From Brachypodius melanocephalos (lineage: Eukaryota > Chordata > Aves > Passeriformes > Pycnonotidae): 64,000 nucleotides of DNA. The position numbers were made by a program, and so were the translations under genes. Under the pieces are notes generated by a model. The model made no database searches, was not told the DNA's origin, and saw nothing but the letters and a program-made list of their open reading frames with translations. The DNA lies in contig VZSR01003807.1 in NCBI GenBank assembly GCA_013398615.1, forward strand, positions 36,993,491 through 37,057,490, read 5' to 3'. Of the stretch, positions 14,343 to 26,775 are shown piece by piece; within the stretch, counting starts at the first letter, position 1; the number at the start of each line of letters is the position of its first letter.

Positions 14343-16723
14343 GACATCATGACACATTCTGGAGTCTCTCCCCACCTGAATGACTCCATCAGTCAAAATA
14401 TCTCTATCTTTGCTGACAGTAAAGAAGGAAAGGTGCAGTCATCTTCTGTAAAAAGGTGTTTATGTTTAAAGATATAGCATATGTAGATATAACAATTGGA
14501 AAAAGCCCTGTCCCTACACTATATCATGTAAGTATCTGAGGACATAGAATAAGACATGTTCAGTGCCTGGGTCATGTTTTTCAGAGGTTGATAACTTTGA
14601 ATTTCTTTTACACGGCAGATGAGACATTTCCCCTTCAGTAGCCCACACATTTTGAACAGACATCAGAGGTGCCACTGAGAAATTGTTTTCCTACTGTATT
14701 TTCAGTCTTTCAGTTTTGAACAATATATAAACTGTCCTAGTGAAGAGAGAAAAATGGCTCAGTTAAAAATGCCCCTATTTACTGCAGTGCCTTAATACTG
14801 CTGGCATTAGAAAGTTATTCACACAAGCAATGGTGTTAAGGAAGTTGAGGCAATAAAACAGAAATCAGAGATGGTGCTTCTGCTAATGAGAAGGAAAATA
14901 CAGGTACCACAGCAAGTCCCTGGCTGTCCCTCCTGTCCCCCATCCAGCTGTGTTCAGATGTATTTGCTGGGTTGAGGAAGAGGTATGGTGAGAGAAGAAT
15001 CTGTTTTTCTGCATGGGAAAGGGAAAGGGCAGTGCCTGAATCCATCCTGGGGTGACCAGCTTGTACAAACCTGCTTGAGCTCAACTCTGGCAGCAGTGCA
15101 TGGATTTCTGCAATCCCCTACCTTTTCCTGCCAGCTTCTCTAGCTCCACTAGGAGCATTAGGATTGTTATGACACACAAAGATATGCTCCTGGTTTCTTT
15201 ATGGCTCAAGCAGGAATGTTAATTCCAACATTATGGCAATTCCTTTCCCACTTCACAGGCACGGTGCCCACTACACACAACTAACACTGGCTTTGGGTAC
15301 GTCCCTCACCCTTCAGGGCCTTCTCATGTATCCCCCTGCTTATCTCTGTCTCACTAATGCCACAGACAAGAGGGGAGGATTCACCCCTGGATCTCCAGGC
15401 ACAAGAAGGGCTGTTATTTATCACTTCTTTTTGTGTGAAAATGGCGCTTTGGCAGTGTGGACAAAATCCCAGCTCAGCACTTGAAGGATCGCTGATGCTT
15501 TCCTGCATCTCTATCAGCTGCACAGGCTTCAGTGTCCTGCAGGATAAAACCATGCAAGGGATGTGCTTACAGTGCAGGCTAGGTGAGGCAGTATATCATC
15601 CTCCCAGAAAATAGCCAGGACAGCAACTCCAACACCAGCTACCTTGTTGAACAGCACTCTGTAATACAGCAGACAAAATTCAATTGCTTCCCAAAGAGCA
15701 AAGCAGATGCCTTAGCCATCATGACCTGGCACATGAAGAGGTATAAGCCATGAGCACGAGAAAGATTCAGCTCTCCTGCTTGGCCAACAAAATAAAATAC
15801 TTGGTATTTTTCAGAAAGTAAGAGTGTCTTTTTGGGATGGTACAGCCATAGTGGCTGCTCGGAGAAAGAGAGGCTGTCACACAGCTCCTCTGCTGGCATG
15901 GAAATGCCAGCAGGACTGTCCTCCCTTGAGCATGTATTTGAGGAGTGTGTGGTGCTTGCCAGCTGAATCACAGCTGTTGGTACAGAGAAGATTGATGGGA
16001 GGGCAGAGGCAGGTAAATTCATGAGGAAACATGACCAGTTTTCTTTGGAAAGCAGTCCTGTGCTATAGGAGGGGAAATTATAGCAAGAACAATGAATAGA
16101 AGAGAATCCTGGACAAACTGCAACTGCAATATGGCATTCATCTGAATGAGAAATGGGAAAATAGATCAGGCAAAGAGCAGAGCAGTAGAGAATAAAGTTT
16201 AGAGAACAAGTGGTGGTTTGCTTAAGGTAGGCAAGGAAAGGTGAAGGAGATACAAAGGGGAATGTAGAATTTGGCAAGCGGCTGGGAGGCAATCAGGAAG
16301 CCTGTAGTGGGTCTGGGAGGGGAAACAGTGAAGAAAAAGACAAAAATAGAGGGCAGGTAGAAATAGAAATTAAGATGTTGCTGCACCAAGTTTGCACAGG
16401 CTTTTGTGATGATGGTTACCTGAGTGCCTGTGTGTTGTGCTCCCTAACTCCTCCAGGCTGGAAGCACAGCACAGATGCCCACGTTGGCCTTTCATGAATC
16501 CTGCACAGCTCTACAGGAATTACAGACTGTGTAGTTTATCTTCCTGGCCTTAGATTTGCACCTCCCCAGTAAGTCCTGCTTACATATTGGCAGCCATGTG
16601 CTGTAGAGCCCAGGAGTCACCACCCAAAAGGCAATTATTTACTTAATGTTCATAAACTAATATCCAGTTCCTGGAGTCATCTGGCTCTTTAGGCTTTGGT
16701 GAGATGCTGTCTCTCTTTCACTG

Positions 16724-16724
<1 letters not shown>
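14343..16724. other. Noncoding DNA, no gene recognised
   Basis: It contains the longest open frame in the window that is free of N (minus strand 15639-16292, 217 codons). That frame lacks a recognisable domain, has a Ser/Cys/Leu-rich composition typical of chance translation, and is overlapped by shorter frames on the plus strand. No transposon is recognised. Confidence 0.55.

Positions 16725-16761
<37 letters not shown>
16725..16761. repeat. Poly-T homopolymer, 37 bases
   Basis: Uninterrupted T run between CTGC and CCTCCCAG. The T tract followed by CCTCCCAG superficially resembles a splice acceptor at about 16769, but no open exon or matching donor was recognised. It is best treated as a mononucleotide repeat. 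Confidence 0.9.
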
Positions 16762-17361
16762 CCTCCCAGTGCACACGAGATAGTGTGGAGCTGTTGATGT
16801 GTTTAGTACAAGTTTATCTTGAAGACATCTGCTTATGCCAAGGGAATAATATGAACTCCCAGTGACCTGTAGAGCCTGCATTCCTAATTAGCTGAGAAAT
16901 ATTCCATAATCAGGGTATTGCCATTTCAATGGAGTCTAAAGATAGAAAGGTCGTATTCTTGTCTGGGGTCACAAATAATCATTTCTGACTGTATAGTTTC
17001 ATTCTGACCTAGAGTTAACCAGGTGCAAAGCTGGTAAGCAGCAGGACAAGATTACACTGTCTCACAGAGTACATCTACCCCGAGGGCTTGCCTTATGTTT
17101 TTCAGTCACTTTTTTTTTTCTTCCAACCTCTAACAAACATGTACAAACCCTTCAAGCATGACTGAGTAAGTGCTTTGAAACAATGCCGGCTTTTACGGCT
17201 GCTTTGCTGCGGGCCATCAGCCCCAAGAAGGTGCAACAAGCACAAAAAGCTGAGAATGTGCCCTCCCTCCAGCGACACTCACACCACCCGCAGCACCTGC
17301 CAGCCCTTCTTGCCACTCACTCCCCATTTCCCTCCTGCCCACTTGTGTTGGGGTGTTTTGG
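16762..17361. other. Noncoding DNA, no gene recognised
   Basis: Unique-looking sequence. The open frames that begin at 17175 and 17183 run straight through the simple repeats that follow and encode poly-Phe, so they are chance frames. Confidence 0.6.
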
Positions 17362-17414
17362 TTATTTTATTTTATTTTATTTTATTTGCCCCCGACTTTT
17401 TTTTTTTTTTTTTT
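17362..17414. repeat. (TTTTA)n microsatellite followed by poly-T
   Basis: Five or so TTTTA units occupy about 17362-17387. A short C-rich spacer follows, then an 18-base T run at 17397-17414. Confidence 0.85.
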
Positions 17415-20400
17415 ATTCTCCAGAGCAGCATTCAGCTTCTGGAAGCACCCAGCCTCCTTCATCCACTGCACTACTTTACCATGGTAAGGAGGCAGAAACT
17501 GATCTCTCTAAGGGCCTCCACCATGTGGAACCTCTCCACTACAGCAGGAGCTTGGGCAGGAGTAACCCTGGCACAGGGAAACATTCCCGGGTTGCTTCAA
17601 ACTACTGACTGTGGTGGAAGCATTTCAGTTTGGAGTTTGGCAGTGTTGATTGTAGCTTCCCAGAGGAAGACCTTGGCTAGCTCTGGTTTGAATACTCTAT
17701 GAGTGTCTTCTGTGATGCAAAGACAGACACAAATGTACTCAGAAGGATGGGGGAAAAGGTGAAGGTGATATACCACAGTATGCCAATGGAATATACCATA
17801 ACTGGATGGATAGCATGTGTAGGAGAAAAATAATCAAATGGCCACAGACAGTAACAGAGCTGCTCACTCAGACTGCAGGCTGATCTGAAGGGGCTAATAC
17901 CCTGCCTTATCTTTCCATCTCTCTCAGCCTTCTCTCTGACTGGGCAATCTGTCACTACATCTCTACCCTGGAGAACATCAAAAACTGTAAATCTCTGTAC
18001 CTATGCCTTGTTCCTTCCTCCAACTGAGCTGTTTCAGGCACAAACGTAGGTTAGAACATTTCTCATATGGCTAAGCATATGTTCGTGTCTGGGGAAAGGC
18101 ACTCCACTGACTTTATGCCTGTGCTAGAGGGTTTCTCCCCACCTTCAGGACATCTATTTCACAGCAGGGTCTGAGAATTGGATTAAGCTTGTGTGATAGA
18201 TCTGTATGGCTTCTCTACAGAGCAGGCACATAAACCAGAAAGCAGAGTTTCTTTGGTGGTAGGAATAGGCTCCCAGACTGAAGAGCAGTGGCACAAAAGC
18301 CACCAGGAAGTGTTCACCCAACACAAGAATAATTCCCAGGAAGCTGTGTGTTGTTGCTGTGGAAATTATAATTACAGTTCAATTAACACTTGAAGATCAG
18401 TGTTTTCTTTTTGCCAGCAGTCAGGCTTCCTGGTGTTACCTGCAGGTATTCAGCTGTGTGTTAATAAATACAGTGACATGATCTCAGACAGATAGGTCTC
18501 TGACCATCCTCCTTCTCTCAGCTACATGCAATCCAAACTCTGTGAAATCATCTTGGAAGCTGTTGAGAAATGTTCTTGCTTACTTCCAAAAAATATAAAA
18601 TTTATTCTGAAAAAAAAAAAAAAAAAAAAAAAGGAATATTGGTTGGTGAAATAAGTTACATCATAAAAAGTCCTACTGGCAACCCCTAGGAAATTCACAA
18701 TGACTGTTCCTTTGTCCAGGGTCAGTGTCTCTTGGGCATGTTCCTTTACAGACTGCATATGTTTGTGGATGCTCACTGTTATATTTGTTGTTTTGTTTGC
18801 ACAGGGAAATAGTCTCAACATTCCATTTTTTGGGTTGTCTACAGGACAGTGAAACTATGGTGGCTGGCTTAGATCTTCAGGAGCAGTATTCAAACAGTAA
18901 TCACTGGAGCCGAATAATTCAGAAAATTTTCAGATAATCTTTCCTTAGGTCCTGATCTTCCCAAGAAAATGCTCATACTTCATTTTTTACTTGCACAGTC
19001 ACACAAAATTAAATGGGAGCATGACAGCACATGGAAAGCTATGCCTATCATAAATCACCTTTCTGCACCAGGGCCTCAATCACTGTGTGTTAATAGACAT
19101 TTGATGGGGGAAAAAGAGTAAATAAGTTTGATTTCGCCCCATCTAAATTCCTTTTGTTTTCAATGATAGTTTGGAAAACAGACCTTTGGAAACAACACAA
19201 CAACAACAAAAAAAAAGGCAAGAGGAAACAGTTTTTAAAGCCACATATGGAAGTTCTTCTGAAAACCCAGTCGTATGCTTGCATAAACAATGATTCAGCT
19301 GAGGTATCTGCACAGTGTTCCTGTCAGGAAACAGCAGTGATGCATATGATTTATCAAAGCACCAGCCACTACATGCCGTGGATATTTGCTCTCAGTCCAC
19401 AGTGTTAAAGATAAGAAAAGGTATCTGTTGAATTCATTTGAATAGCAAATAGACTGGGGAATCACAATCTGTTCTCAGCTATTCAATGCATGAAAAAAGT
19501 AATTTATTGAATATATTAGTCTCTGAATTCTAGCAATTATTAGAGCAGCGTTAGAGATCTGAAGACAATAATTTCAGGTTCTATATATAATTTTTACAAG
19601 CAACTGATAAGTGGTGTTAGTGCATGTACTCCCTGGCTTCTAGCTCAGTCACAAGCAGCTTGTAACAAATCCTCCCCATTCCCCGTTCAGATGCTGGCTG
19701 ACAGTGCCCTCAGCCAAGCACTCGTGTAAGGATTTCTAAGATCAGAGCATGGGTTAGCTACATTATTCTTGCGGAATTAGATTTTTGACCCCCGTTTGTA
19801 ACTCACAGTTACGAAACTTAGTCACCTACAACACTCGCAAACGAATTTCAACAACCAGTTGAACAGCTGAGATAATCCATATTAGTACACAGGGAAAGGA
19901 ATCTTGGACATTTGCATTTTGCATAAAAGCATGACTGAAAGTACTTCAAGGACAACTGGTAGAAAAAAAAGCATTTTGGGGAAAGACACTGGAGTTGTCA
20001 GCATCTGGTATTTCCAGGACCAGTGTTCAATTTTTGCATAATTTGGTCAGAAATTAAAGCAGGTTTTCCAACCCTCTTATCAGAGAGCTTTTCTCCCAAG
20101 TGTCCATCCTCTTGGCACCCCCTGCATGGAGACACTCAGTCATCCCTCCCTTAGAAGCCATTTCATCAACTCAAGTCAGAAGCAGCTGGATGCCTACAGA
20201 AGAATCTGGAAAACCAGCATTACATGTGGAAAGAAGAGGAGAGAGTACCAAAGAGATGGCAGATTGCCATTTTGTACTCACCCAATTAATATGCTCCTTC
20301 CTCCATTTGCTCTCTTGGTCTTTCCAGTCTCCATAATGTCTGATGAACAGATCAAGGGGTGGAGCTGAACTGGTGACTGTCACCTTATAACATCTCTCCT

Positions 20401-23400
20401 ATAAACACATAGTACTAGCACAGGCAGAAGGCACTGTCGTGCTGATCATCATCCTCTGAGTCAGCCATTTACAACCACCTTCTCCAGGCTGTCATCTTGC
20501 CACTACAAATTCAAAATCTGAGTCAGAACCCAATTTAAACTGCTATAATTAACAGTCCCAATTTAACCAAACCTAGCAATTTGTCATGTTGCATTCTCTG
20601 CATACATCCGAGCATCTTGAATTTGGGCTACTTTGTTCCCTGCTCATCCCCTTCTGCTGCCAAGTAGCTCAGGTCAAGCATCAGTGGGTTTAGGCTCCCA
20701 CCAGGGCAGAATCTAACAGCAGCCAAACTATAAAATTCAGCCATGCCGGATTTGTTTGCTTGTTAAAAAGCAAAGTACCAAATGTCATGGAATGGGTGCT
20801 GCTGTGTGCTAATCTATAAATACTGATGAGTCAAAAGGGGCTGAAGTTCTGCAAGTGATTTGTCAGTGAAAAAGAGTTATTGTATAATGGAATGGCCCAC
20901 TGCAATGAGGCAGCTCTGGGGCAGAGAGCCCAGGTTGGCAAGGAAAAAGCCTGGGTGCTGGTTAAGGGAAAGATGGGTGGAAGCATCTTGCCTGCTGGTG
21001 AGCCCCAGGATATTTGGACCAGCCAAGTTTTCTGTGTGGAAGATAATTGTTTATCAAGCAAGCTAAAAATGAGCACTATTTCCCTTGTTGTTTCTATATA
21101 CTCCTGTTACTAACAAATGCTTCACTCTGAAGAGGGCCTCTGGTCACTGTGGATAGTTTAGAGTGTCCCTGCCTTCACATTAAGGGAATTCCCTGCTTTA
21201 TTTTTAGGGAATTGCAAATAGGTGACTTACCGATTAAGTCATGTTTTTGCAGTCACAGGTGATGCCAAAACTGTGGGTGTGAACATATTTCTGAAAAATG
21301 TGTCTTTTTAAGATTTAGGGAAGATTTTTTTTTCCTTCACCTTCTCTCCATTGCTTCCTTGCCTTTCTCTCACCATCCAGTTTGAATGACTTATTTGGTC
21401 TTTGTGTTTTGGTGTTGTTTATTTTTGCAGTGCTGTTTGGAGGCCACCACTAAGAGGCTCTGGCTCTTGACCCAAGTGCAACTGGAGAACCACCCCCTGC
21501 CCATACGTGTTTACAGTCTGCATGTGATGGGAATGGACTAACAGAGTTAATTCATACATAATTCATACAGCAGATCAGCAGGCAAGCTGGAGTATACACC
21601 ATGTCTCCAAATCTGATTTACGTAACCTGCGTCCTGAACTGCACCCACTCTGCTGTCTCAACACTTTGTGGGGATCCCACTCCGTCCTGTGGCTTCCTGT
21701 GGATGCCCACTGTCTGTAATATCCTGTGAACTCATCCAATTGAGCCCATTTCAGTGGATTATTTTTTATCATATTTATACATTACTCTACTTCCTTACTG
21801 ACATACCTACATGTCAAAAATTACAGGAATTTTTTAAGAGGTCATTGAGAAACCCACGACTCCCATGCTGGCTATGTCAAACACTTGTATTTAGGTGCCA
21901 ATCAATGTGTGGTCTTCTCATGATGTTCTCATCATTATTTTGGCTTCAGTTTCTACAGTGATGTACTTATCACTGTATATGTCATTATCATTATATGTCT
22001 TGGGGGAAAAAGATAAATATATTTTGACCGTACTTTTTAAATGCCTACAACTGTACATTTTCATACTGCCTCAGGAAAGTGCACAGCGCTCTTCCAATCA
22101 AACTGTTGTTCTTCACTAGCTATTATAGAATGTATGCATACACATAATAGACATATAATATTATAGGTCTGAATATGTGCTTGCATCTGCAGAAAAAAAT
22201 CCAATGGAATTCTCATTTATACTCACAGTGACCAAATGAGAAATAAAAAAATCTTGCTTCTTCCTACATATTTTTACTTCAGTGAATTATTTTTATTGAT
22301 GTTGCAAATCTTAATTTTAAATTCAGTTTTGATGAAAAAAGTAGCTGATCTTTTGCCTGTTATTATACAAAATATATTTCTATCAAGTGGAAGGAAATAC
22401 AATTTGTAAAATGATCAATTACATAATGATTACAGTGGAGAAATATATTCTCTAATATAATTTGTTAAATGGAGGAATTTAATATGAAATAGTAGATTTC
22501 CAAATTTATACAAATAACACCAGATGGTGAGCAGCTAGTTTTAATTAAATTAGGTTTGATAATTATAGCTGTTTAATTTTTAGGTTTGACTCAGATTAGA
22601 AAGAATGTATTATTTCCCTGTAAATTTATTTTTCGTTTTCTTCCATGGTTGTGGATATTGCATTATTCACCATGGCCTGGAGCAGCAGAGAGCTGTGGTC
22701 AACTTTCTGGCAGCTGATTTCAGCCGTCCTTGGTTCTTGGTTTGCTTCAGCCATCCAGAGGACGTGGCGTGCTGGGACCCCCTGACGGGAGTCAGAGGGA
22801 GTTTTGCCAATGGAAGCAGGAGGGAGTTTCTCTACCTGAACATGTTTTTACAGGTCAATCTGTTGATTCCAGCACTTCATTTCAGCTGCTTTTGAGCAAA
22901 GAAAGAAGCCTGATGAGAACGATGCCTTTGCAGTTGCCACGTGCGTTCCTGCGCTGTGACCGCGGCGATCCATCTGCACACGCACACACCGGCATTCCCT
23001 GTAGTTTTGTGTCCTGCAACATTCCCTGTGGGAAGACCCTGCAAGGGCTGCAGCCTGTCCAGCCACGCACAGCAGTAAAGTGATGAGCCCTGGTACCCTG
23101 CTCTGACACACCCTTTTCCATCACTGCTTTCCAGAAGTTCCTCTGGTCTTGTCCCAACCTCGAGCTCGCCAGGTCCCACTGACTCCACTGAGCCGTGGAA
23201 ATATGCTTAAAGCTACAAATGTGTCCAGGCTCTTTTTAGAATGTGGATAGAGTCCAAAGCCTATCTTGCAGGAGCAGCTCCCTGCTAATCAATGCTCACA
23301 GCCCCACGAGAATCACCTCCTGCCTTTGAATCAAGCTGAGCATGATCAGGATCCACACAATCGAGTCCATTCCATTTACAGGTCTGGCAGTTGCAGCCAC

Positions 23401-26400
23401 AAGCCCAAATGAATGCTTTCATCAACTTTGCAGGGCACAACTGCAAAAAGGGTCTTGGCTGCAGCCACATCTGTGAATGCTCAGCTTCTCCCCAGCAGCA
23501 GGATGGTGCAGGCTGAAAGATCCATGGGAGAACAACTGTGGAGCGTTTGCTCAGTGGATGGTCTGATGCTCGGGGGGAAAAGGACTCTTTCAATGTGACT
23601 GAACTCACGGCACACTTCACATTTTCCTGAGCTGTTAATCCATCTCCTGGAGTCTGTACACCATAAAAAAGAGGTGGGTGTGAAACAAAGAGGTTTGAGT
23701 CATCGTATCATCACAGTTCAAAGGCACTTGGAAAATGGTAATTGTAATGGAATACTATAATTGTAATTGAACATATAATTGAGAACTTCAATGTTGCAGT
23801 TAAAAGACCTGTTCAGGATCTGCCTATAACTCCTGGAAATCTTCAAATGCTCGTGACTTCCAGCACAATTTTAGGCTGAAAGAAGCCAGCCCAAGGGCTT
23901 ACTCTCCATTTCAGATGACATTAAGAAACTTAAAAGTTTCCTTAAATCATCCCCCCCACTTCAGCTTTCTTAGAGCTGGCACTTGGACTGCCGCACAGGC
24001 AAGGTGGTGCTGTCCTGCCTCCTCTCTCTAAAGTCCTTTTTCTTTTATCTCAGTTTTCTCTCAGCATGGTTCTTCTTCCATTATCTGCCTAGTGCAAATC
24101 CTGTCTACTGCTCTGCTTTCTCTTTTTGTGTGCGCTGAAAGGCAGCCTCCCTGAATTTGGATGATATTGATTATGTAAATCAGCACTTCTCCTCTAGATT
24201 GCTTTTTCTTTGTGAACTGGGAGCATAATTTGCAGTCTTCTACCTGATAATTGTGAGGATAATTTGAGCTGTCTCTTTGTGGAGTCATCAGTGACTGTTT
24301 TAATTTCCATATGTGAGCAGTGCTCTTCTATTTTTAATTTTTTTTTCCTAATCCTACCTCCTTCTGAACTACTGGATTGATTCTGCTGTTCATAACAGCA
24401 TCACCTGAAGTCTATTTTGGAATTTCCGCTGCCAGCAAGATTGAAATTTATCTACAATGTGGCAGGTTTTTCAACATTTCCAGAAAAGACATAATCCCAT
24501 AACTATCAGCCTGACAATAAAGTTGTCTATCTGTAATGGAAAATTGAGGACTCATGGTCATGTTTTTCACTGCAAAAGTATTTCAAAATGAAGTAAAACA
24601 ATACCATTTTGTTGTGAATAGCACACGTCTTTCATCAACTTGAAATACCAACTATAGGTTTGAAAATTAAAATAATGAGAGGTTCATGACATATCGTTCT
24701 TTTGTTCAGCATTGAACACAACCCACTTACAAAGGGCCAATGTAGCACATTTCACAGCAAATGAGATTTGAGTAATCTATTCACATGGGTTTCTAAAGGA
24801 CAGAAGGAAAAATAGAATAGCCTATTACTGACCATTGTCTCAGAAAAGGTGACAATTGCTTTATTATACATTTTTTTTAAAAGCACTGCAAGCAGCTTCT
24901 TCCTCCCTGGTTCCCATGATATTGGTATTGGCTAAGCACTGAAAATATGCTGAAGGTTTTAGAAGATACAAGCAAAGAGGAACTCAGAGCTGAGGCAGAG
25001 ACACAAAGGCAGCTCCCTTTGGTGTCAGCAGTCCTCTGGTGTTGGCTCCCAGGGCATCCAAAGGCTTCATAGAGCACAGAGGCAGGACATCTCTACAGTG
25101 CCTCGGGCAGGACTAATGATAACATGACCATGGCTCTCTCTTCATCTTCCAATTTCTTATCAGACACTTCCAGCCTGACCTCACAGAAAATCCATGTAGG
25201 ATATGACTGTGATTGAACCAGCTTCCTTGGAACTGAGTTTCACTAGGAATTGCACCACTAAGGGGGAAAAAAAAGAGAAAGAGAGAGAAAGAGAGAAATC
25301 TCCTAAGTTGCAGCAAAAACTAAAAACACTCTCTCAGATTTCTCCACAAGAAAAAAAAAATACTTAGGAGTTTCATTTTTATAAACCAACCATATCCCCT
25401 TCTATTTTAGTTAACAAAATAGTATCAAATGCTTCTCTACACGTAAAACAGTTTGGAGGAAGTATGTTCTATTCCAAAAATGTCCAAAAAGGGTCACATC
25501 TGACCCAATCAATATGCTTTTTAAAATTTGCCTGCAAGAGAAATGTCATGGTAATTAGTACATTTTCATGAAATAGTTCCCTTTGGACAAACTCACATTT
25601 TCTAACAGGAAAATATTCTGTTGAAAATTTCAGATTGATTCTGCTGTTAACAGACTTCTCAGTTGCACCTGCAAATAAAGTCACACATCTGGGCTCTGTT
25701 GAAATCAGTCATGATTCTGTCAGAGGCTTCAAAGAGTTGGGAATTACAAATGTGGAGGTACGTGTGTATGAATATATGTATCTGTATCATTTATGTGTAT
25801 CATCTATCTTTTACATATCTATACCTAGATAATTATAGATCTTGTTATATGCACACCAGGAAAATGACTGGTCTAACAGATGGGAGTCCTGCAGGAAACC
25901 CTAAGAAGAGCCAGTGTTGCAGGAGAAGAGAGGCAAAGGCATATGTTTTGTTGTAGCTTGAATTACCAGAGAGCTAATCCCCAGGAAGGGGGTATATTTG
26001 ACCTTCTGCAGCATGGGGAAAGTTAACCTTTAATATTTCTCAATCAACACATTCCAGGGGAAACTTTCTGTTTCACTGCAGTATTAAAAAACCAACAAGA
26101 TATCTGCATTTTTAGCAAGCTGTAGAATCTAAAGCATTGGATTTTTTCAGCACCAGTCATGCAATTTGTCAACACTGTACTAGCTGAACAGCCAGTCAAA
26201 CGAGACTCTCTCAAATCTTGAAATGTGGCCAGTTTCCCAAATTTAAACAAAGTGGCCAAAGATGTTTATTTTCATTCTTGGTTAGCTGGTAAATGGTTTG
26301 AATGTCATATTAAGCATCATTAGCAACTGTTGAAAGGTGAAATGATTGAAATGAATAAGAAACGCTACATTTCAAAATGTATGGGGCTGTATTGCTCCCA

Positions 26401-26631
26401 AGAGAACTCCCTGATAGATTTAAGGTGTGGAGAGTCAATCCTTTATCATCATGCCTTCCTGCTTCTTAAATATTCTGACATCAAATTGGACACTAAAGTA
26501 CGATGCTGGAATATACCATACAAGAAATAATTTAGTGGTAGAGACTTGTATCCTCATAGGAAAAATTTCAGAAGTATGTGAAATTGTTTGAATGGTAGGA
26601 CTGGGGGGAAAAGGCTGTGAATGGCCCTTAA
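17415..26631. other. Noncoding DNA; A run, AT-rich block and CpG cluster
   Basis: No gene recognised. A 23-base A run lies at 18610-18632. About 22120-22600 is strongly AT-rich. It is followed by a GC-richer patch at 22720-23110 with nine CpGs between 22920 and 22991, unusual against the CpG-poor background. A short purine-rich GAGAAA tract is at about 25264-25298. The open frames are short, and those in the GC-richer patch overlap on both strands. Confidence 0.5.
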
Positions 26632-26775
26632 GAACACATTTTCAATGCATGCACAATAGCACTAAAATTTGCAGATAAAAATACAAGAGGCTAAAAAATA
26701 GGCTAACAAATTTTCAACTCATGTACAATAGTACTAAAAAATACAGATTTAAATACAGTAGGCTAAAAATACAGT
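26632..26775. repeat. 72-base tandem duplication, two diverged copies
   Basis: Copy one starts near 26632 and copy two 72 bases later. Matching landmarks are TTTTCAA at 26639 and 26711, ACAATAG followed by ACTAAAA, and GGCTAAAAA at 26689 and 26761. The copies differ at a modest number of positions, so the duplication is not recent. The unit contains no open frame of note. Confidence 0.8.

Noticed and set aside
15639..16292. 217-codon open frame on the minus strand
   Set aside because: It is the longest frame free of N but has no domain, no promoter or splice context, and overlaps shorter frames on the plus strand. One such frame in 64 kb of six-frame sequence is plausible by chance.
16725..16769. 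Splice-acceptor-like poly-T followed by CCTCCCAG
   Set aside because: A 37-base T homopolymer will mimic an acceptor wherever CAG follows; no exon is recognised downstream.
17175..17702. 175- and 141-codon plus-strand frames
   Set aside because: Both pass through TTTTA and poly-T simple repeats and encode Phe runs; there is no coding signature.
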